Assembly: GCA_964518305.1 (NCBI GenBank)
Contig: CAZFDK010000013.1
Span: 1-54,620 of the forward strand
Direction: 5' to 3'
DNA: 54,620 bases
Origin: Caribbeanibacter sp964518305
GTDB lineage: Bacteria; Gemmatimonadota; Gemmatimonadetes; Palauibacterales; Palauibacteraceae
This document shows positions 44,423-54,333 of the stretch, piece after piece. Each line of letters opens with the position of its first letter. The first letter of the stretch is position 1. A model generated the notes under the pieces. It was not told where the DNA came from and did not search any database. It saw only the letters and a program-made list of their open reading frames with translations. A program made the position numbers and the translations under genes.

Positions 44423-44504
44423 CCGGCCACGTGAGGGGAGCGCGAAGCCCCCCATCGCGGACCGGCACGAGCTCCGTCAGAGCCGAATCGAACCCTCGAG
44501 CTCC

Positions 44505-45971
44505 ATGTCCAGAACGCTCCCGATGGCCAGCGACGATGCCGCGTCTCCCGGAGTGGGGGACGGGCGGCGCGATCCGGCGGAGGACGCCCCGCGGGACAAA
44601 TGCGGCGTCTTCGCCGTCAGCGGCTCCGAGGCGGCGGCCGAGCTCACCTACATGGGGCTCTACGCCCTGCAGCACCGCGGGCAGGAGTCCGCCGGGATTG
44701 TCACCGTCGACGACGATGGCGAGGCCCGTTCGCACCGCGGCATGGGCCTGGTGAGCGAGATCTTCGAGGACCCGCATATCAGCCAGCTCGAGGGCTCCAC
44801 CTCGGTGGGACACGTGCGCTACTCCACCGCCGGCCACTCGGCCATGCGCAACGCCCAGCCGGTGCTGGTGGACTACCGGCGGGGACCGCTCTCGCTGGCC
44901 CACAACGGCAACCTCACCAACGGGGTCGAGCTGCGGGAGCGGCTCACCCGGGAGGGGGCGATCTTCCAGACGGACAGCGACTCGGAGGTGATCATCCACC
45001 TGATCTCCAACTCGCGCCGCGAGGCGGAGGCCCAGCAGGTCGACGACGCGCTGACCCAGGTGACCGGGGCCTTCTCCCTGGTCCTGAGCATCGGCGACAC
45101 CCTCTACGCAGCCCGGGACCCGCGCGGCTACCGCCCGCTCCTGCTCGGCGAGCTGGACGGGGCGACGGTCGTCGCCTCCGAGACGTGCGCCCTGGACATC
45201 ATCGGCGCCGAGTACGTCCGCGACGTCGAGCCCGGCGAGGTCCTCCGGATCCGGGACGGGGTGGTGGAGCAGCTCCGTCCGCTGGAGCCCGAGGAGCCGG
45301 CTCCCTGTCTCTTCGAGCTGGTCTACTTCTCCCGTCCCGATTCCCAGATCTGGGGTTGCAGCGTGGACGAGGCTCGCCGGGGGTTCGGCCGACAGCTGGC
45401 CCGCGAGCAGTCCGTCGACGCCGACTGCGTCTTCTCGGTGCCCGACTCGGCCAACTCCGCGGCTCTGGGCTATTCCGAGGAGTCCGGCCTCCCCTTCGAG
45501 CTGGCCCTCATCCGGAACCACTACGTCGGGCGGACGTTCATCCAGCCGACCCAGGCGGGCCGCGACTTCAAGGTGCGCATGAAGTACAACGTGGTCCGGG
45601 ATCGGGTCGAGGGGCAGAGGGTCGTGGTGGTGGACGACTCCCTGGTCCGCGGGACCACGAGCCGGGGGCTGCTCTCCCTGCTCCGGGAGGCCGGCGCCGA
45701 GGAGATCCACTTCCGCATCGCGTCGCCCCCGATCCGCTATCCGTGCCACTACGGCATCGACATGCCGACGCGCGAGGAGCTCCTGGCCTCCGACAAGTCC
45801 GTGGAGGAGATCGCGGACCACCTGGGCGTGGACTCCCTGGGCTACCTCTCCCTGGAGGGCATGAAGGAGGCCGTGAGCGACTTCGGCCCGTTCTGTGACG
45901 CCTGCTGGACCGGTGAGTACGACGCACCGCTGGTCGACCTGGAGGCCGGCTACGCCACCGTGGAGGACTGA
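44505..45971 (+). CDS. purF: Amidophosphoribosyltransferase
   Basis: First step of purine synthesis. 488 residues. A 32-residue propeptide is removed to expose catalytic C33 (DKCGVFAV). Glutaminase domain: ALQHRGQESAGIV, HVRYSTAGHS, LAHNGNLTN. The phosphoribosyltransferase loop is VVVVDDSLVRGTTSRG. Cysteines in PCLFELVYFSRPDS, RYPCHYGID and FCDACWTGEY match the [4Fe-4S] ligands of the Bacillus type, so the enzyme is probably oxygen-sensitive. ATG with a poor ribosome site, 82 bases after purL. Confidence 0.95.
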   Translation: MSRTLPMASDDAASPGVGDGRRDPAEDAPRDKCGVFAVSGSEAAAELTYMGLYALQHRGQESAGIVTVDDDGEARSHRGMGLVSEIFEDPHISQLEGSTSVGHVRYSTAGHSAMRNAQPVLVDYRRGPLSLAHNGNLTNGVELRERLTREGAIFQTDSDSEVIIHLISNSRREAEAQQVDDALTQVTGAFSLVLSIGDTLYAARDPRGYRPLLLGELDGATVVASETCALDIIGAEYVRDVEPGEVLRIRDGVVEQLRPLEPEEPAPCLFELVYFSRPDSQIWGCSVDEARRGFGRQLAREQSVDADCVFSVPDSANSAALGYSEESGLPFELALIRNHYVGRTFIQPTQAGRDFKVRMKYNVVRDRVEGQRVVVVDDSLVRGTTSRGLLSLLREAGAEEIHFRIASPPIRYPCHYGIDMPTREELLASDKSVEEIADHLGVDSLGYLSLEGMKEAVSDFGPFCDACWTGEYDAPLVDLEAGYATVED

Positions 45972-45972
45972 C

Positions 45973-47130
45973 ATGGACAGTACTGGCGCCGAACCGACCG
46001 TCGGGACCGACGACTCCACGAGCGAGCCCCTCCTGCCGGAGCGGGACGCCGAGCCCACCGGCTCGGAGGAGCGCTCCGTGTGGCAGACCATTCGTGAGCT
46101 CCCGAAGGCCGAGCTGCACGTCCACCTGGACGGGTCCCTCCGGCCGCGGACGGTGCTGGACCTGGCGGACGAGCACGGCGTCGAGCTACCCGAGCGGGAC
46201 CCGGAGCGGCTGGCCGACTACCTGTACGTGCGCAACGCCGAGAACCTGGAGGACTACCTGGCCCGCTTTGAGGTCACCACCTCGGTCATGCAGCACGCCG
46301 GGACCCTGGAGCGGGTGGCGTACGAGCTGTGCGAGGACGCGGCCCGTGAGAACGTTCGCTACCTGGAGATCCGCTACTCGCCGATCCTGCTCACCGAGGA
46401 GGGACTCCCCCTGCCCGAGACCGTGGAGGCGCCGCTGCGCGGCATCGAGCGGGCCAGGAACGACCACGGCGTCGAGGCGAAGCTCATCATCTGCGGAATC
46501 CGGAACATGGATCCGGACGTCTCGCGGGACCTGGCGGACCTGGCCATCGCCTTCAAGGACCGGGGCGTGGTGGCCTTCGACCTGGCCGGGGCGGAATACA
46601 ACTACCCGGCCAAGAAGCACAAGAACGCCTTCTACATGGTCCGGAACGCCAACGTCAACGCCACCATCCACGCCGGCGAGGCGTACGGACCGGAGTCCAT
46701 CCACCAGGCCCTGCACTACTGCGGAGCGCACCGCATCGGCCACGGCACCCGGCTGTACGAGGACGAGGAGCTGACCCGCTACGTGCGGGACCACCGGATT
46801 CCGCTGGAGATCTGCCTCACCAGCAACGTGCAGACCCGGGCGGTGGACAGCTTCGAGGAGCATCCGGTCCGCGGGTACTTCGACCGGGGCCTGGTCGTGA
46901 GCCTGCACACGGACAACAGGCTCATGAGCCAGACCACGGTCAGCGACGAGTACTATAGAGCCTGGAAGTACCTGGACTTCGACCTCGAGGAGATCGGCGA
47001 CATGGTGATCGCCGGCTTCCGCAGCGCCTTCCTCGAGCGGGACGACAAGAAGGAGATCCTCGAGGACGTGATCCCCTCGATCCGGGAAAAGACGGGGGCT
47101 GCCGTGAAGCCCGAGACCGGGGTGGTCTGA
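45973..47130 (+). CDS. add: Adenosine deaminase
   Basis: Converts adenosine to inosine, linking salvage to the de novo pathway. 385 residues; zinc site H49-V-H51 in AELHVHLDGSLRPR, later HAGEAYGPESIHQAL, HRIGHGTRLYE, and LHTDNRLMSQT (TDN variant of TDD, seen in other bacterial deaminases). The first 35 residues are an acidic leader. ATG is one base past the purF stop with GGAGGA upstream. Last gene of the operon. Confidence 0.92.
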   Translation: MDSTGAEPTVGTDDSTSEPLLPERDAEPTGSEERSVWQTIRELPKAELHVHLDGSLRPRTVLDLADEHGVELPERDPERLADYLYVRNAENLEDYLARFEVTTSVMQHAGTLERVAYELCEDAARENVRYLEIRYSPILLTEEGLPLPETVEAPLRGIERARNDHGVEAKLIICGIRNMDPDVSRDLADLAIAFKDRGVVAFDLAGAEYNYPAKKHKNAFYMVRNANVNATIHAGEAYGPESIHQALHYCGAHRIGHGTRLYEDEELTRYVRDHRIPLEICLTSNVQTRAVDSFEEHPVRGYFDRGLVVSLHTDNRLMSQTTVSDEYYRAWKYLDFDLEEIGDMVIAGFRSAFLERDDKKEILEDVIPSIREKTGAAVKPETGVV

Positions 47131-47483
47131 GCCCCGGCTCGTTCTGACTGCATCCGCCGCCGGGATTTTCGTCAGCCACCATCTCGGAGCCTGTGCTGGC
47201 ATCAGGGTAACGGCGCTGTAACGATCCGGCGAGAGCACGTCCAGGCCGGTTGATACCCGCCCCCGGGGGGTCTACCATGCCGTCCAAGCGAGGAGAGGCG
47301 GTGTTCGCTCTCTCCCGGTCGATCCGACGACCGCCTCCACCTCCTTGCGCACGGATGCGAACACGGGCGTCACCCCTCATCCAGTCGAGAGAACCGAGGC
47401 CGGCTTCCCGAGATCGGAACCGTGCCGTGTCGAACCGATCGAGCACCAGGCGAACTCACGAACCACAAGGAAGCGATAGCGAC
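47131..47483 (+). other. Intergenic region upstream of the TonB-dependent receptor
   Basis: 353 bases without a supported gene. It contains the promoter at 47250-47278 and a leader of about 200 nt. An open frame from 47250 into the receptor exists but has no homology, is Arg/Pro-rich and starts inside the promoter. No terminator after add could be recognised. Confidence 0.65.
47250..47278 (+). promoter_or_regulatory. Sigma-70-type promoter for the TonB-dependent receptor
   Basis: TTGATA (47250-47255), a 17-base spacer containing CCCCCGGGGG, and TACCAT (47273-47278); matches 5/6 and 4/6. The start would be near 47285, leaving a long 5' leader. Confidence 0.55.
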
Positions 47484-50400
47484 ATGATCCCCCGACTGAC
47501 GAGGCGGCTCGGGCGGGCGTCCGTCGCGGCGCTCGCGTGCCTATCCCTGGCCCTGGCGGCGCCGTCCGGCGTCGAGGCCCAGGAGAGCACCACCAGGGGC
47601 TCCATAGTGGGCCAGGTGCTGACTCCCGACGGGACCCCGGCCACCAACGCCAGGGTCATCGTCACCAGCATCCAGCGCGGGACCACCAACGAGGTCCTCA
47701 CCAACGACGAGGGACGGTTCGTCGTTCCGCTGCTCCCGCCCGGGCGGTACCGGGTGCGGGCCGAGAGCCCGCCGCAGCCCGCGGCCCAGTTGCCCCCGGT
47801 CACGGTCAACGTGGGACAGCGAACGGACGTGACGCTCGAGCTGCGCCCGGTCGAGGTGCAGGATATCGGCGTCGAGGTGGGCGCCGGCGGCATTGATGCC
47901 GCGGAGGGTGGGGTCGTGGACCTGGTGAGCGAGGAGCAGGTCACCTCGCTCCCCACCCCGGGCCGTGACTTCACGGACTTCATCAGCCTCTCCGGCCTGG
48001 TCAGCAACCAGCCGGGCATCACCACCGGTGGGCAGTTCTCCATCGGGGGTGCTCGCACGTCCGGGACGAACATCCAGATCGACGGCGCCGACGCGAACAA
48101 CAGCTTCTTCTCGGAGAACCGTGGCTCCTCGAGGGTGCCGTTCACCTTCTCCCTCGAGTCCGTCAAGGAGTTCCAGGTCATCACGAACGGCTTCGACGTG
48201 GAATACGGTCGCTTCAGCGGGGGCGTCGTGAACGCCGTCACCAAGAGCGGCGGAAACGAGTTCGAGGGAAGTGCCCACCTGTTCTGGCGCGATGAGCAGC
48301 TCACGACGGACAACTTCGACGGCACGTCGCCCACGGACTTCCAGGCCTTCCAGTTCGGCGGGACCATGTCCGGACCGATCATCGAGGACAAGCTCCACTA
48401 CTTCGCGTCGGGCGACTTCCAGCAGTGGGATCAGCCGACCTTCGCGCTGACTCCGGAGCGGACCAACATCCACCCGGACACGATCCAGCGCATGAAGGAC
48501 ATCCTGGTGAACACCTACGGCTTCGACCGGTCCTTTATCGAGGACCAGTTCGGTACGTTCACGGAGACCGAGGATCAGGCGAATCTGTTCGGCCGGCTCG
48601 ACTACACCCTGAGCGAGGATCACCGTCTCACCATCCGGGCGAACTACTCGGACTTCACGAACAAGAACGATCGGCTCTTCGAGAACGGACTGGAGGCGCG
48701 CACCGCCGGCTCCACATTCAACGACGAGGCAATCTCGGTGGTCGGCGAGTGGAACGCCGTCTTCACGCCCGACGTCTACAACACGCTCCGGGCCCAGTAT
48801 TCGTACGAGGACCGGCCCCGTCCCGGGAACAGCGACCTGCCGAACTTCGGCATACAGACGACGACCCGGAACGACGAGCCGGCCACGATGTTCTTCGGCG
48901 GTGAGAACTTCGGCATCACCTTCGCCAACCGCCTGGAGGAAGAAAAGATACAGATTACGGACAACCTGACGCTCGCCGCGGGTGACCACACCCTCAAGAT
49001 CGGCACGGACAACATCTTCACGAACATCCGGAACAAGTTCTGGCTCAACGGAAACGGGCTGACGACGTTCGAGAGCCTGGACGAGTTCGAGTCGCAGTCG
49101 TCCGGGTTCTACTTTCGCTTCACCCCGTCCACCGATGATCCGCAGCCGCCGGTGGCGGACTTCGCCTTCAACCAGTACGCGGTCTACGCCCAGGACCAGT
49201 GGCAGGCCACCGATCGGCTCCTGGTGACGGCGGGCCTCCGCTATGACCTGATGAGCTACCCGGACGAGGGCCCTCCCCTGGAGGACGACGCCTTCGCGCA
49301 GGCGGTCCAGGACTTCGGGCTGTCGGTGCAGACGGTTCCGGACGACACGGACAACTGGGGGCCGCGCCTCTCGTTCACGTACGACCTGGAGAGTGACGGG
49401 TCGCAGGTGCTCCGCGGAGGCGGCGGGATCTTCTACGGCCCGATGCCCGGCGTGACGCACGGGAACGTGCTCCAGAGCACACCGCAGCCGAACCGTTTCC
49501 TGGGCTGCGTCGGTCCGAGCTGGGAGGACTACCGCGAGATGACCATCGGTAACGTGCCCACGGGTGCGGACGGCTTCGCTGCCTTCTGCTTCGGCGGCAA
49601 CCCGGAGATGACGATCTGGGGCAACGACGTGGAGCAGTCCACTACCTACAAGGCCAACCTGGGCTACGAGCAGCGGGTGGCCGAGAACTGGCGGGCCAGC
49701 ATCCAGGGTATCTTCACCCGGACGACCAACCTGTTCGGTGCCGTGAACAACAACCTGGACACCGACCTGAACGACGGGACCGGCTTCCGGAGACCCAGCG
49801 GCCGACCGGTCTTCGTCAATCGCGACACCTACGAGCCGACGCCCGAGGGATCGGACATCGAGGCGGCTCGCGTCAACGAGGACCTGCGCACCCTCTACAC
49901 GCAGGTGAGCAACGGTGAGGCACGAGCCTACAACGTGAAGCTCGAGCTCCAGGGCAACCCCACCGAGAACCTCCGCCTGGCCGGCAACTACACGGTGAAC
50001 TTCGCCTACGACAACAGCACCACCGAGTGCTGCACAGGCAACGCCCTGCTCTTCGACACCCCCACGGCGGGCAACCCGAACTTCCTGGGCGATGCCGGCG
50101 ATGACGAGGACGGATCCTGGGGCCCGTCGAAGACCGAGCGGCGCCACGTGGTCGTCCTGAACGCCACGTGGAACCTGCCCGCCGGCTTCGAGATGAGCGG
50201 TATCTACAGGGGCCAGTCCGGAAATCCGTTCACTCCGTCCGTGGAGGGCGACCTCAACTTCGACGGCGACGATGGAAACGACCGGCCGTACCTTCCTGAC
50301 CCCGACGACCCGGCGGCCTCCGGCTACGCCTTCGCATCGAGCGCCGACCTCCAGCGGTATCGGGGTCTGCTGGACCAATACTCCTGCCTGCAGGACGCCG

Positions 50401-50714
50401 TGGGCAGCGTGATCTCCCGGAACACCTGCCAGAACCCCTGGTGGCACAGCGTCGACCTGAAGGTCAAGAAGACCTTCCAGACGCTGGGTGATCAGAGCTT
50501 CGACCTGGTCCTGGACATGTTCAACGTCCTGGACGGACTGGGGGCGAGCGCGGGTGAGTTCGTGTTCCTCGAGGACGAGCTCTTCCAGGTCGAGGAATAC
50601 GACTCCGGCGCCGAGCAGGTCACGGTCAGCACGGGCCAGTTCGGCCGGGAGATCCCGGTAGGCTTCACCCCCTTCCAGTTCCAGGCCCAGGTGGGCGTGC
50701 AGTACTACTTCTGA
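47484..50714 (+). CDS. TonB-dependent outer-membrane receptor with carboxypeptidase-regulatory-like domain
   Basis: 1076 residues. Signal peptide MIPRLTRRLGRASVAALACL... with cleavage at VEA-Q, then a CarboxypepD_reg-like domain (residues ~35-115: GSIVGQVLTPDGTPATNARV, DEGRFVVPLLPPGRYRV), a plug (GGQFSIGGARTSGTNIQIDG, GGVVNAVTKSGGNEFEGSAH) and a 22-stranded-type barrel ending in the aromatic VQVGVQYYF (last residue F). No recognisable TonB box before the plug. No SusD partner nearby, so substrate is unknown. The class with this N-terminal domain is expanded in Gemmatimonadota, Acidobacteriota and Bacteroidota. Confidence 0.92.
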   Translation: MIPRLTRRLGRASVAALACLSLALAAPSGVEAQESTTRGSIVGQVLTPDGTPATNARVIVTSIQRGTTNEVLTNDEGRFVVPLLPPGRYRVRAESPPQPAAQLPPVTVNVGQRTDVTLELRPVEVQDIGVEVGAGGIDAAEGGVVDLVSEEQVTSLPTPGRDFTDFISLSGLVSNQPGITTGGQFSIGGARTSGTNIQIDGADANNSFFSENRGSSRVPFTFSLESVKEFQVITNGFDVEYGRFSGGVVNAVTKSGGNEFEGSAHLFWRDEQLTTDNFDGTSPTDFQAFQFGGTMSGPIIEDKLHYFASGDFQQWDQPTFALTPERTNIHPDTIQRMKDILVNTYGFDRSFIEDQFGTFTETEDQANLFGRLDYTLSEDHRLTIRANYSDFTNKNDRLFENGLEARTAGSTFNDEAISVVGEWNAVFTPDVYNTLRAQYSYEDRPRPGNSDLPNFGIQTTTRNDEPATMFFGGENFGITFANRLEEEKIQITDNLTLAAGDHTLKIGTDNIFTNIRNKFWLNGNGLTTFESLDEFESQSSGFYFRFTPSTDDPQPPVADFAFNQYAVYAQDQWQATDRLLVTAGLRYDLMSYPDEGPPLEDDAFAQAVQDFGLSVQTVPDDTDNWGPRLSFTYDLESDGSQVLRGGGGIFYGPMPGVTHGNVLQSTPQPNRFLGCVGPSWEDYREMTIGNVPTGADGFAAFCFGGNPEMTIWGNDVEQSTTYKANLGYEQRVAENWRASIQGIFTRTTNLFGAVNNNLDTDLNDGTGFRRPSGRPVFVNRDTYEPTPEGSDIEAARVNEDLRTLYTQVSNGEARAYNVKLELQGNPTENLRLAGNYTVNFAYDNSTTECCTGNALLFDTPTAGNPNFLGDAGDDEDGSWGPSKTERRHVVVLNATWNLPAGFEMSGIYRGQSGNPFTPSVEGDLNFDGDDGNDRPYLPDPDDPAASGYAFASSADLQRYRGLLDQYSCLQDAVGSVISRNTCQNPWWHSVDLKVKKTFQTLGDQSFDLVLDMFNVLDGLGASAGEFVFLEDELFQVEEYDSGAEQVTVSTGQFGREIPVGFTPFQFQAQVGVQYYF

Positions 50715-50781
50715 GGGCCCGACCGGCGGCGCCGGCCGGGCTGCCGGCCCGGCGTCCCGGCCTCACGTCCCACCGACGAAC

Positions 50782-50816
50782 AGAGCCCCGCGGCCCGACC
50801 GGGCCTGCGGGGCTCT
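50782..50816. terminator. Strong hairpin terminator between the receptor gene and fbp
   Basis: AGAGCCCCGC (50782-50791) and GCGGGGCTCT (50807-50816) pair perfectly; inside, GGCCC (50792-50796) pairs with GGGCC (50801-50805) around GACC, leaving one bulged T. About 15 bp in all, followed by TCTTCTA. It sits between two convergent genes. Confidence 0.8.
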
Positions 50817-50889
50817 TCTACGTCGGGGCTGTGGGGGCTTCCCGGGCTTCCCTTCTTCGGGGGCCCCGGCCTCAGGGTGGAGGCTCGGC

Positions 50890-51894
50890 TCAGATCACCG
50901 ACAGCCGCTCCTCGGCCAGGTCCACGTGCTCCGAGCTCCCGATGAACAGGGGCGTCCGCTGGTGGAGGTCATGCGGGTTCAGCGAGAGAATGTCCCGCTC
51001 TCCGTCGCTGGCTCGCCCTCCGGCTTCCTCGCAGATCATGGCCATGGGGGCCGCCTCGTACAGCAGCCGCAACTTGCCCTCCGGGTTCGCCCGGTTCCCC
51101 GGGTACATGAAGAGACCGCCGTTCAGCAGGGTGCGATGAAAGTCGGCCACCAGGGAGCCCACGTAGCGGGCGGAGAAGCCGGCCCCTCCCTGGCCTCGCC
51201 CCTCCTTGAGGTGCTCCACCAGATCGCGCTGGGGGGAAGACCACTTGTCGGCGTGCCCCTCGTTCACGCTGTACACCCGGTCGCCCGCCTCCGGGATCCG
51301 GATGTCGCGATGGGAGAGCAGGAACTCCCCGATGGACGGGTCCAGCGTGAAGCCGTGAACGCCGTTGCCCGTGGTGTAGACGAGCATGGTGGAGGAGCCG
51401 TAGAGGATGTAGCCGGCGGCCTCCTGTCGGTGGCCCGGCTGCAGGAGATCGTCGCGCGTCCCGTCCCGACCCTGGCTCACCCTCTCGTGGATGGAGAAGA
51501 TGGTCCCGATGGAGATGTTCACGTCGATGTTGGAGCTCCCGTCCAGCGGATCGTACAGGAGCGCATAGTCGCCGGTGGGGAACTCCTCCGGGATGGGTAG
51601 CGGATCCTCCTCTTCCTCCGACGCCACGACGCACAGGTGCCCGCCGTGGTCCATGGCGCGGAAGACCACGTCGTGGGCGAACTCGTCCAGCTTCCGGACG
51701 TGATCGCCGTGGACGTTCTGTCGGCCGGTCTGGCCCAGGATGTCCACCAGGCCGGCTTTCCTCACCTGCCGGTTGATGAGCTTCCCGGCCAGCGCCAGGT
51801 CCTGGAGGATGCTGGAGAACGCGCCCGTGGCCTCGGGATGTCGGCGCTCCTGCTCCACGATGTGGCGGTCGAGGGTGACGACGGATCGGTCCAT
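50890..51894 (-). CDS. fbp: Fructose-1,6-bisphosphatase class I
   Basis: Gluconeogenic phosphatase. 334 residues; metal site DYALLYDPLDGSSNIDVN, VASEEEEDPLPI, GGLFMYPGNRANPEGKLRLLYEA and MICEEAGGRASDG. The start at ATG 51894 opens DRSVVTLDRHIVEQE; 23 in-frame codons before it are Pro/Ala-rich. AAGGA upstream. Follows comEC in the same direction. Confidence 0.95.
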   Translation of the reverse strand: MDRSVVTLDRHIVEQERRHPEATGAFSSILQDLALAGKLINRQVRKAGLVDILGQTGRQNVHGDHVRKLDEFAHDVVFRAMDHGGHLCVVASEEEEDPLPIPEEFPTGDYALLYDPLDGSSNIDVNISIGTIFSIHERVSQGRDGTRDDLLQPGHRQEAAGYILYGSSTMLVYTTGNGVHGFTLDPSIGEFLLSHRDIRIPEAGDRVYSVNEGHADKWSSPQRDLVEHLKEGRGQGGAGFSARYVGSLVADFHRTLLNGGLFMYPGNRANPEGKLRLLYEAAPMAMICEEAGGRASDGERDILSLNPHDLHQRTPLFIGSSEHVDLAEERLSVI

Positions 51895-52023
51895 GGGAAC
51901 GGTCCTTCGGGCTGCGGGGATTACTGGGGGATGCGCGGGGAGCGCAGCGTCGGCCGTCTCCACGGCGGACGCCGGGGCCCGACGTTACCGCCCCCCCGTC
52001 GGCCCCGACAGGGCGCCCCCGCC

Positions 52024-53826
52024 TCACGGCTCCAGCCACCACTCGCCTTCTCGCCCGACGCGGACGCAGACCGTTCCGTCGCGGTCGGTCCGCCGCACCC
52101 GGACGCCGGCTTCGGCCAGCGTGGCCATGGTCATGGGATGCGGGTGACCGAACCAGTTGTTTCGGCCGGTCGATATCAGCGCCAGCGCCGGCGAGACCGC
52201 CCGCACCCACGCCGGCGCGGCGGAGGTGCGGCTGCCGTGGTGACCGACGCTCAGCACGTCGGCCCGCAGCGAGTCGTCCGGCCAGCGCCGGAGCATGGCC
52301 ATCTCGCGGGCCATGGAGGCGTCGCCGGTGGTGACCCAGGTGAAGCTCGCTCCGACTCGCACCCGGAGGCTCACCCCGGCGTCGTTCGGGGAGAACCGTC
52401 CGGGACGACCGGGGCCCGGCTCCGGTCCCGCGTCCAGGACCAGAAGTTCCACCTCGTCCACGCGCATTCGGTCGCCGGCACGGAGCGTCATCCAGCGTGC
52501 GCCCTCGTCGCGGACCGCGCGCAGGAACCCCAGGTGCGGTCGGCCCGGGATGGCGACGCCGGCCGAGGCCACCCTACGGACACGGAGTCGCTCCAACACG
52601 GCCTCCCCGCCGCCCACGTGATCCAGGTCCGGGTGGGAGAGGGCCAGCAGCTCCACGGACCCAACGCCCCGGTCCCGGAGGAAGGGGACCACCGTCGAGA
52701 GACCCTCGTCGCGACCCCGGCGCCCGGGCGGCGCGGCGGGTCCCGCATCCAGGAGGATCCACCGCCCCGACCGGGTGCGGACCGCCGCGGCATCGCCCTG
52801 CCCCACGTCCAGGGTGCACACCAGGGTCTCGCCGCCTCCCGGGAGCCCGGTCCAGGCGCTCGCCAGCGCCGGCCAGGCCAGCGCCACCAGGATCGCCGAG
52901 GCCACGGGGGTCAGGCAGCTGTCCCACCGCCCTCCGCGGACGTAGCGGATCCAGGCGAGGAGAAGGAGGAGCGCGATCAGCCAGTAGGCACTCCCCGGCG
53001 GCGGCGCCTGGACCTGACCTCCGGGCACCGACGCGAAGCCGTCCACCGTGGCCGTGAGGAAGCGGAGGAGTCCCGTGGCCGCCCCCTCCGCCGCCCACGC
53101 CGCCCAGGCCGGAAGGACCAGGACCCCAATCGAGGCCAGAAGGGCGAGTCCGAGCAACGGCGTGCCCAGGAGCCCCGACACCGCGGCCACCGGGGCGGAC
53201 CGCTGGAAGTGAAGAGCCGTCAGTGGAGCCGTCAGGGCGCAGGCTCCCGCTCCAGCGGCGGCGGACAGGAGCAGCCCACGAACCCTCCGTCCCGGATTCC
53301 GCCCCGCGACCAGGCGCCGGCCCGTGGCGGCCCCCAGAACCACGCCCCCGAAGCCGGCGAACGACATCTGGAAGCCGGGCTCCAGGGCCGTCAGCGGATC
53401 CGCCAGCAGCGCCGCCGCGGCCGCGGCGCCGAGAAGATCCGACGTCCGGACCGGGCTCCCGCGGAGCCTCGAGAGCGCCCAGCCGGCGAAGAGCAGACTC
53501 GCCCGGACCGCTGACGGGGGAGCCCCGATCCAGAGCACGTAAGCGCCGGTGAGCCCGGCCGCCGCCACGTGGCGGGATCCTGTGGGGAGTGCGAGACCGA
53601 AGAGCCACGCGGCCACGCCGGCCAGGACGCCCACGTGGAGACCGGAAATCGCCAGGAGATGCGCGAGCCCGGCCCGGGCGAAGCGGCGGCTCACCCCCTC
53701 CGGGAGCCCGCTGCGGTCGGCCAGGGTAAGCGCGCCGGCCAGGGCCGCGGCATCCGGCGGGAGCCGCTCGTCGAGGCGGGCGGCCGCCCGCGCGCGCCAC
53801 CGGGCGGCCGCGTTCGCCCTGTCGAG
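52024..53826 (-). pseudogene. ComEC/Rec2-type DNA-uptake channel protein, 5'-truncated at a sequence junction
   Basis: Competence channel in the inner membrane. The competence domain is present from about LDRANAAARWRA...: LALADRSGL-like ADRSGLPEGVSRRFARAG, LAHLLAISGLHVGVLAG, multiple helices, then a metallo-beta-lactamase-like domain (TLDVGQGDAAAVRTRSG, LALSHPDLDHVGG, LSVGHHGSRTSA). The usual N-terminal helices and OB-fold part (about 200 residues) are missing: at ~53.82 kb the sequence becomes Sir2 in another frame. An ATG at 53919 extends the frame only through Sir2 sequence. The truncation is probably an assembly artefact, so the host gene may be intact. Confidence 0.82.
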
Positions 53827-53835
53827 CGCGCTCGA
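53813..53835. other. Chimeric junction between bacterial comEC and haloarchaeal-type Sir2
   Basis: To the left, ComEC homology starts; to the right, Sir2 homology ends (...DPVFERARQGE). The two homologies meet within about 20 bases and in different reading frames. Both genes lose the half that should continue across this point. Confidence 0.75.
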
Positions 53836-54271
53836 ACACCGGATCCGCGTCGCGTCGGCTGCCACATGACTGACAGGCCACCCGGGAGGCGTTGCCGTGA
53901 AGCTCGAGCAGCTCGACATCGATCCCGACGGCGGCGTGCGCCCGGCTGTGTAGACCGTCGGTATTCTGGGTCACGACCGCGTCGAGACACCCCTCGAACG
54001 CGAGCTCGGCGAGCGCGCGATGGGCGGCGTTAGGTTCGATGGTTCCGTCGCCGAACAGTGTCTCCTGGAGGGACAGCCGGTCCGTCCAGAACGCCGCGGG
54101 ATCGGACCGGAACCGCGAGTAGCGGAAATCACCCGGGTCGTGTCGCTCCCAGACCCCGGAATCGCCCCGGAAATCCGGAATCCCCGAGGCGGTACTCACG
54201 CCAGCGCCGGTGAGGGCGACGACCCGGTCAGCGGCCCGGAGCTCGCGCGCGAGTGGCTCGACGGCAATCAT
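53813..54271 (-). pseudogene. Sir2-family NAD-dependent deacetylase, 3'-truncated; haloarchaeal type
   Basis: About 150 residues of the usual ~250: VVALTGAGVSTASGIPDFRG (NAD-binding), DFRYSRFRSDPAAFWTDR, NAAHRALAELA, VVTQNTDGLHSRA, the catalytic histidine in ELHGNASRV and the first zinc pair CQSCGS. The second zinc pair and the substrate-binding end are missing. Wording such as FRYSRFRSDPAAFW and RRDADPVFERARQGE resembles haloarchaeal Sir2 as I remember it. No ribosome site precedes ATG 54271; instead a TATA box fits a leaderless archaeal mRNA. Confidence 0.8.
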
Positions 54272-54298
54272 GCACGGGGTAGAGCCGGTGGCGGGAAA

Positions 54299-54306
54299 GT
54301 TATATC
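54299..54306 (-). promoter_or_regulatory. Archaeal-type TATA box upstream of sir2
   Basis: GATATAAC on the minus strand ends 27 bases before the ATG, the distance expected if transcription starts at or next to the start codon (leaderless mRNA, common in haloarchaea). The bases between are pyrimidine-rich with no Shine-Dalgarno sequence. Confidence 0.5.
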
Positions 54307-54333
54307 GTCGGCGGCGGGCGACCGAGAGCGCGG

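Noticed and set aside
42217..44754. 845-codon plus-strand frame inside purL
   Set aside because: Out-of-frame shadow of purL; Arg/Gly/Pro-rich and no motif.
47250..47483. N-terminal extension of the TonB-dependent receptor from 47250
   Set aside because: It would bury the signal peptide 78 residues inside the protein and start at the promoter -35.
47541..50447. 968-codon minus-strand open frame opposite the TonB-dependent receptor
   Set aside because: GC-rich third positions on the coding strand remove stops on the other strand. The sequence is Val/Arg/Gly-rich with no domain.
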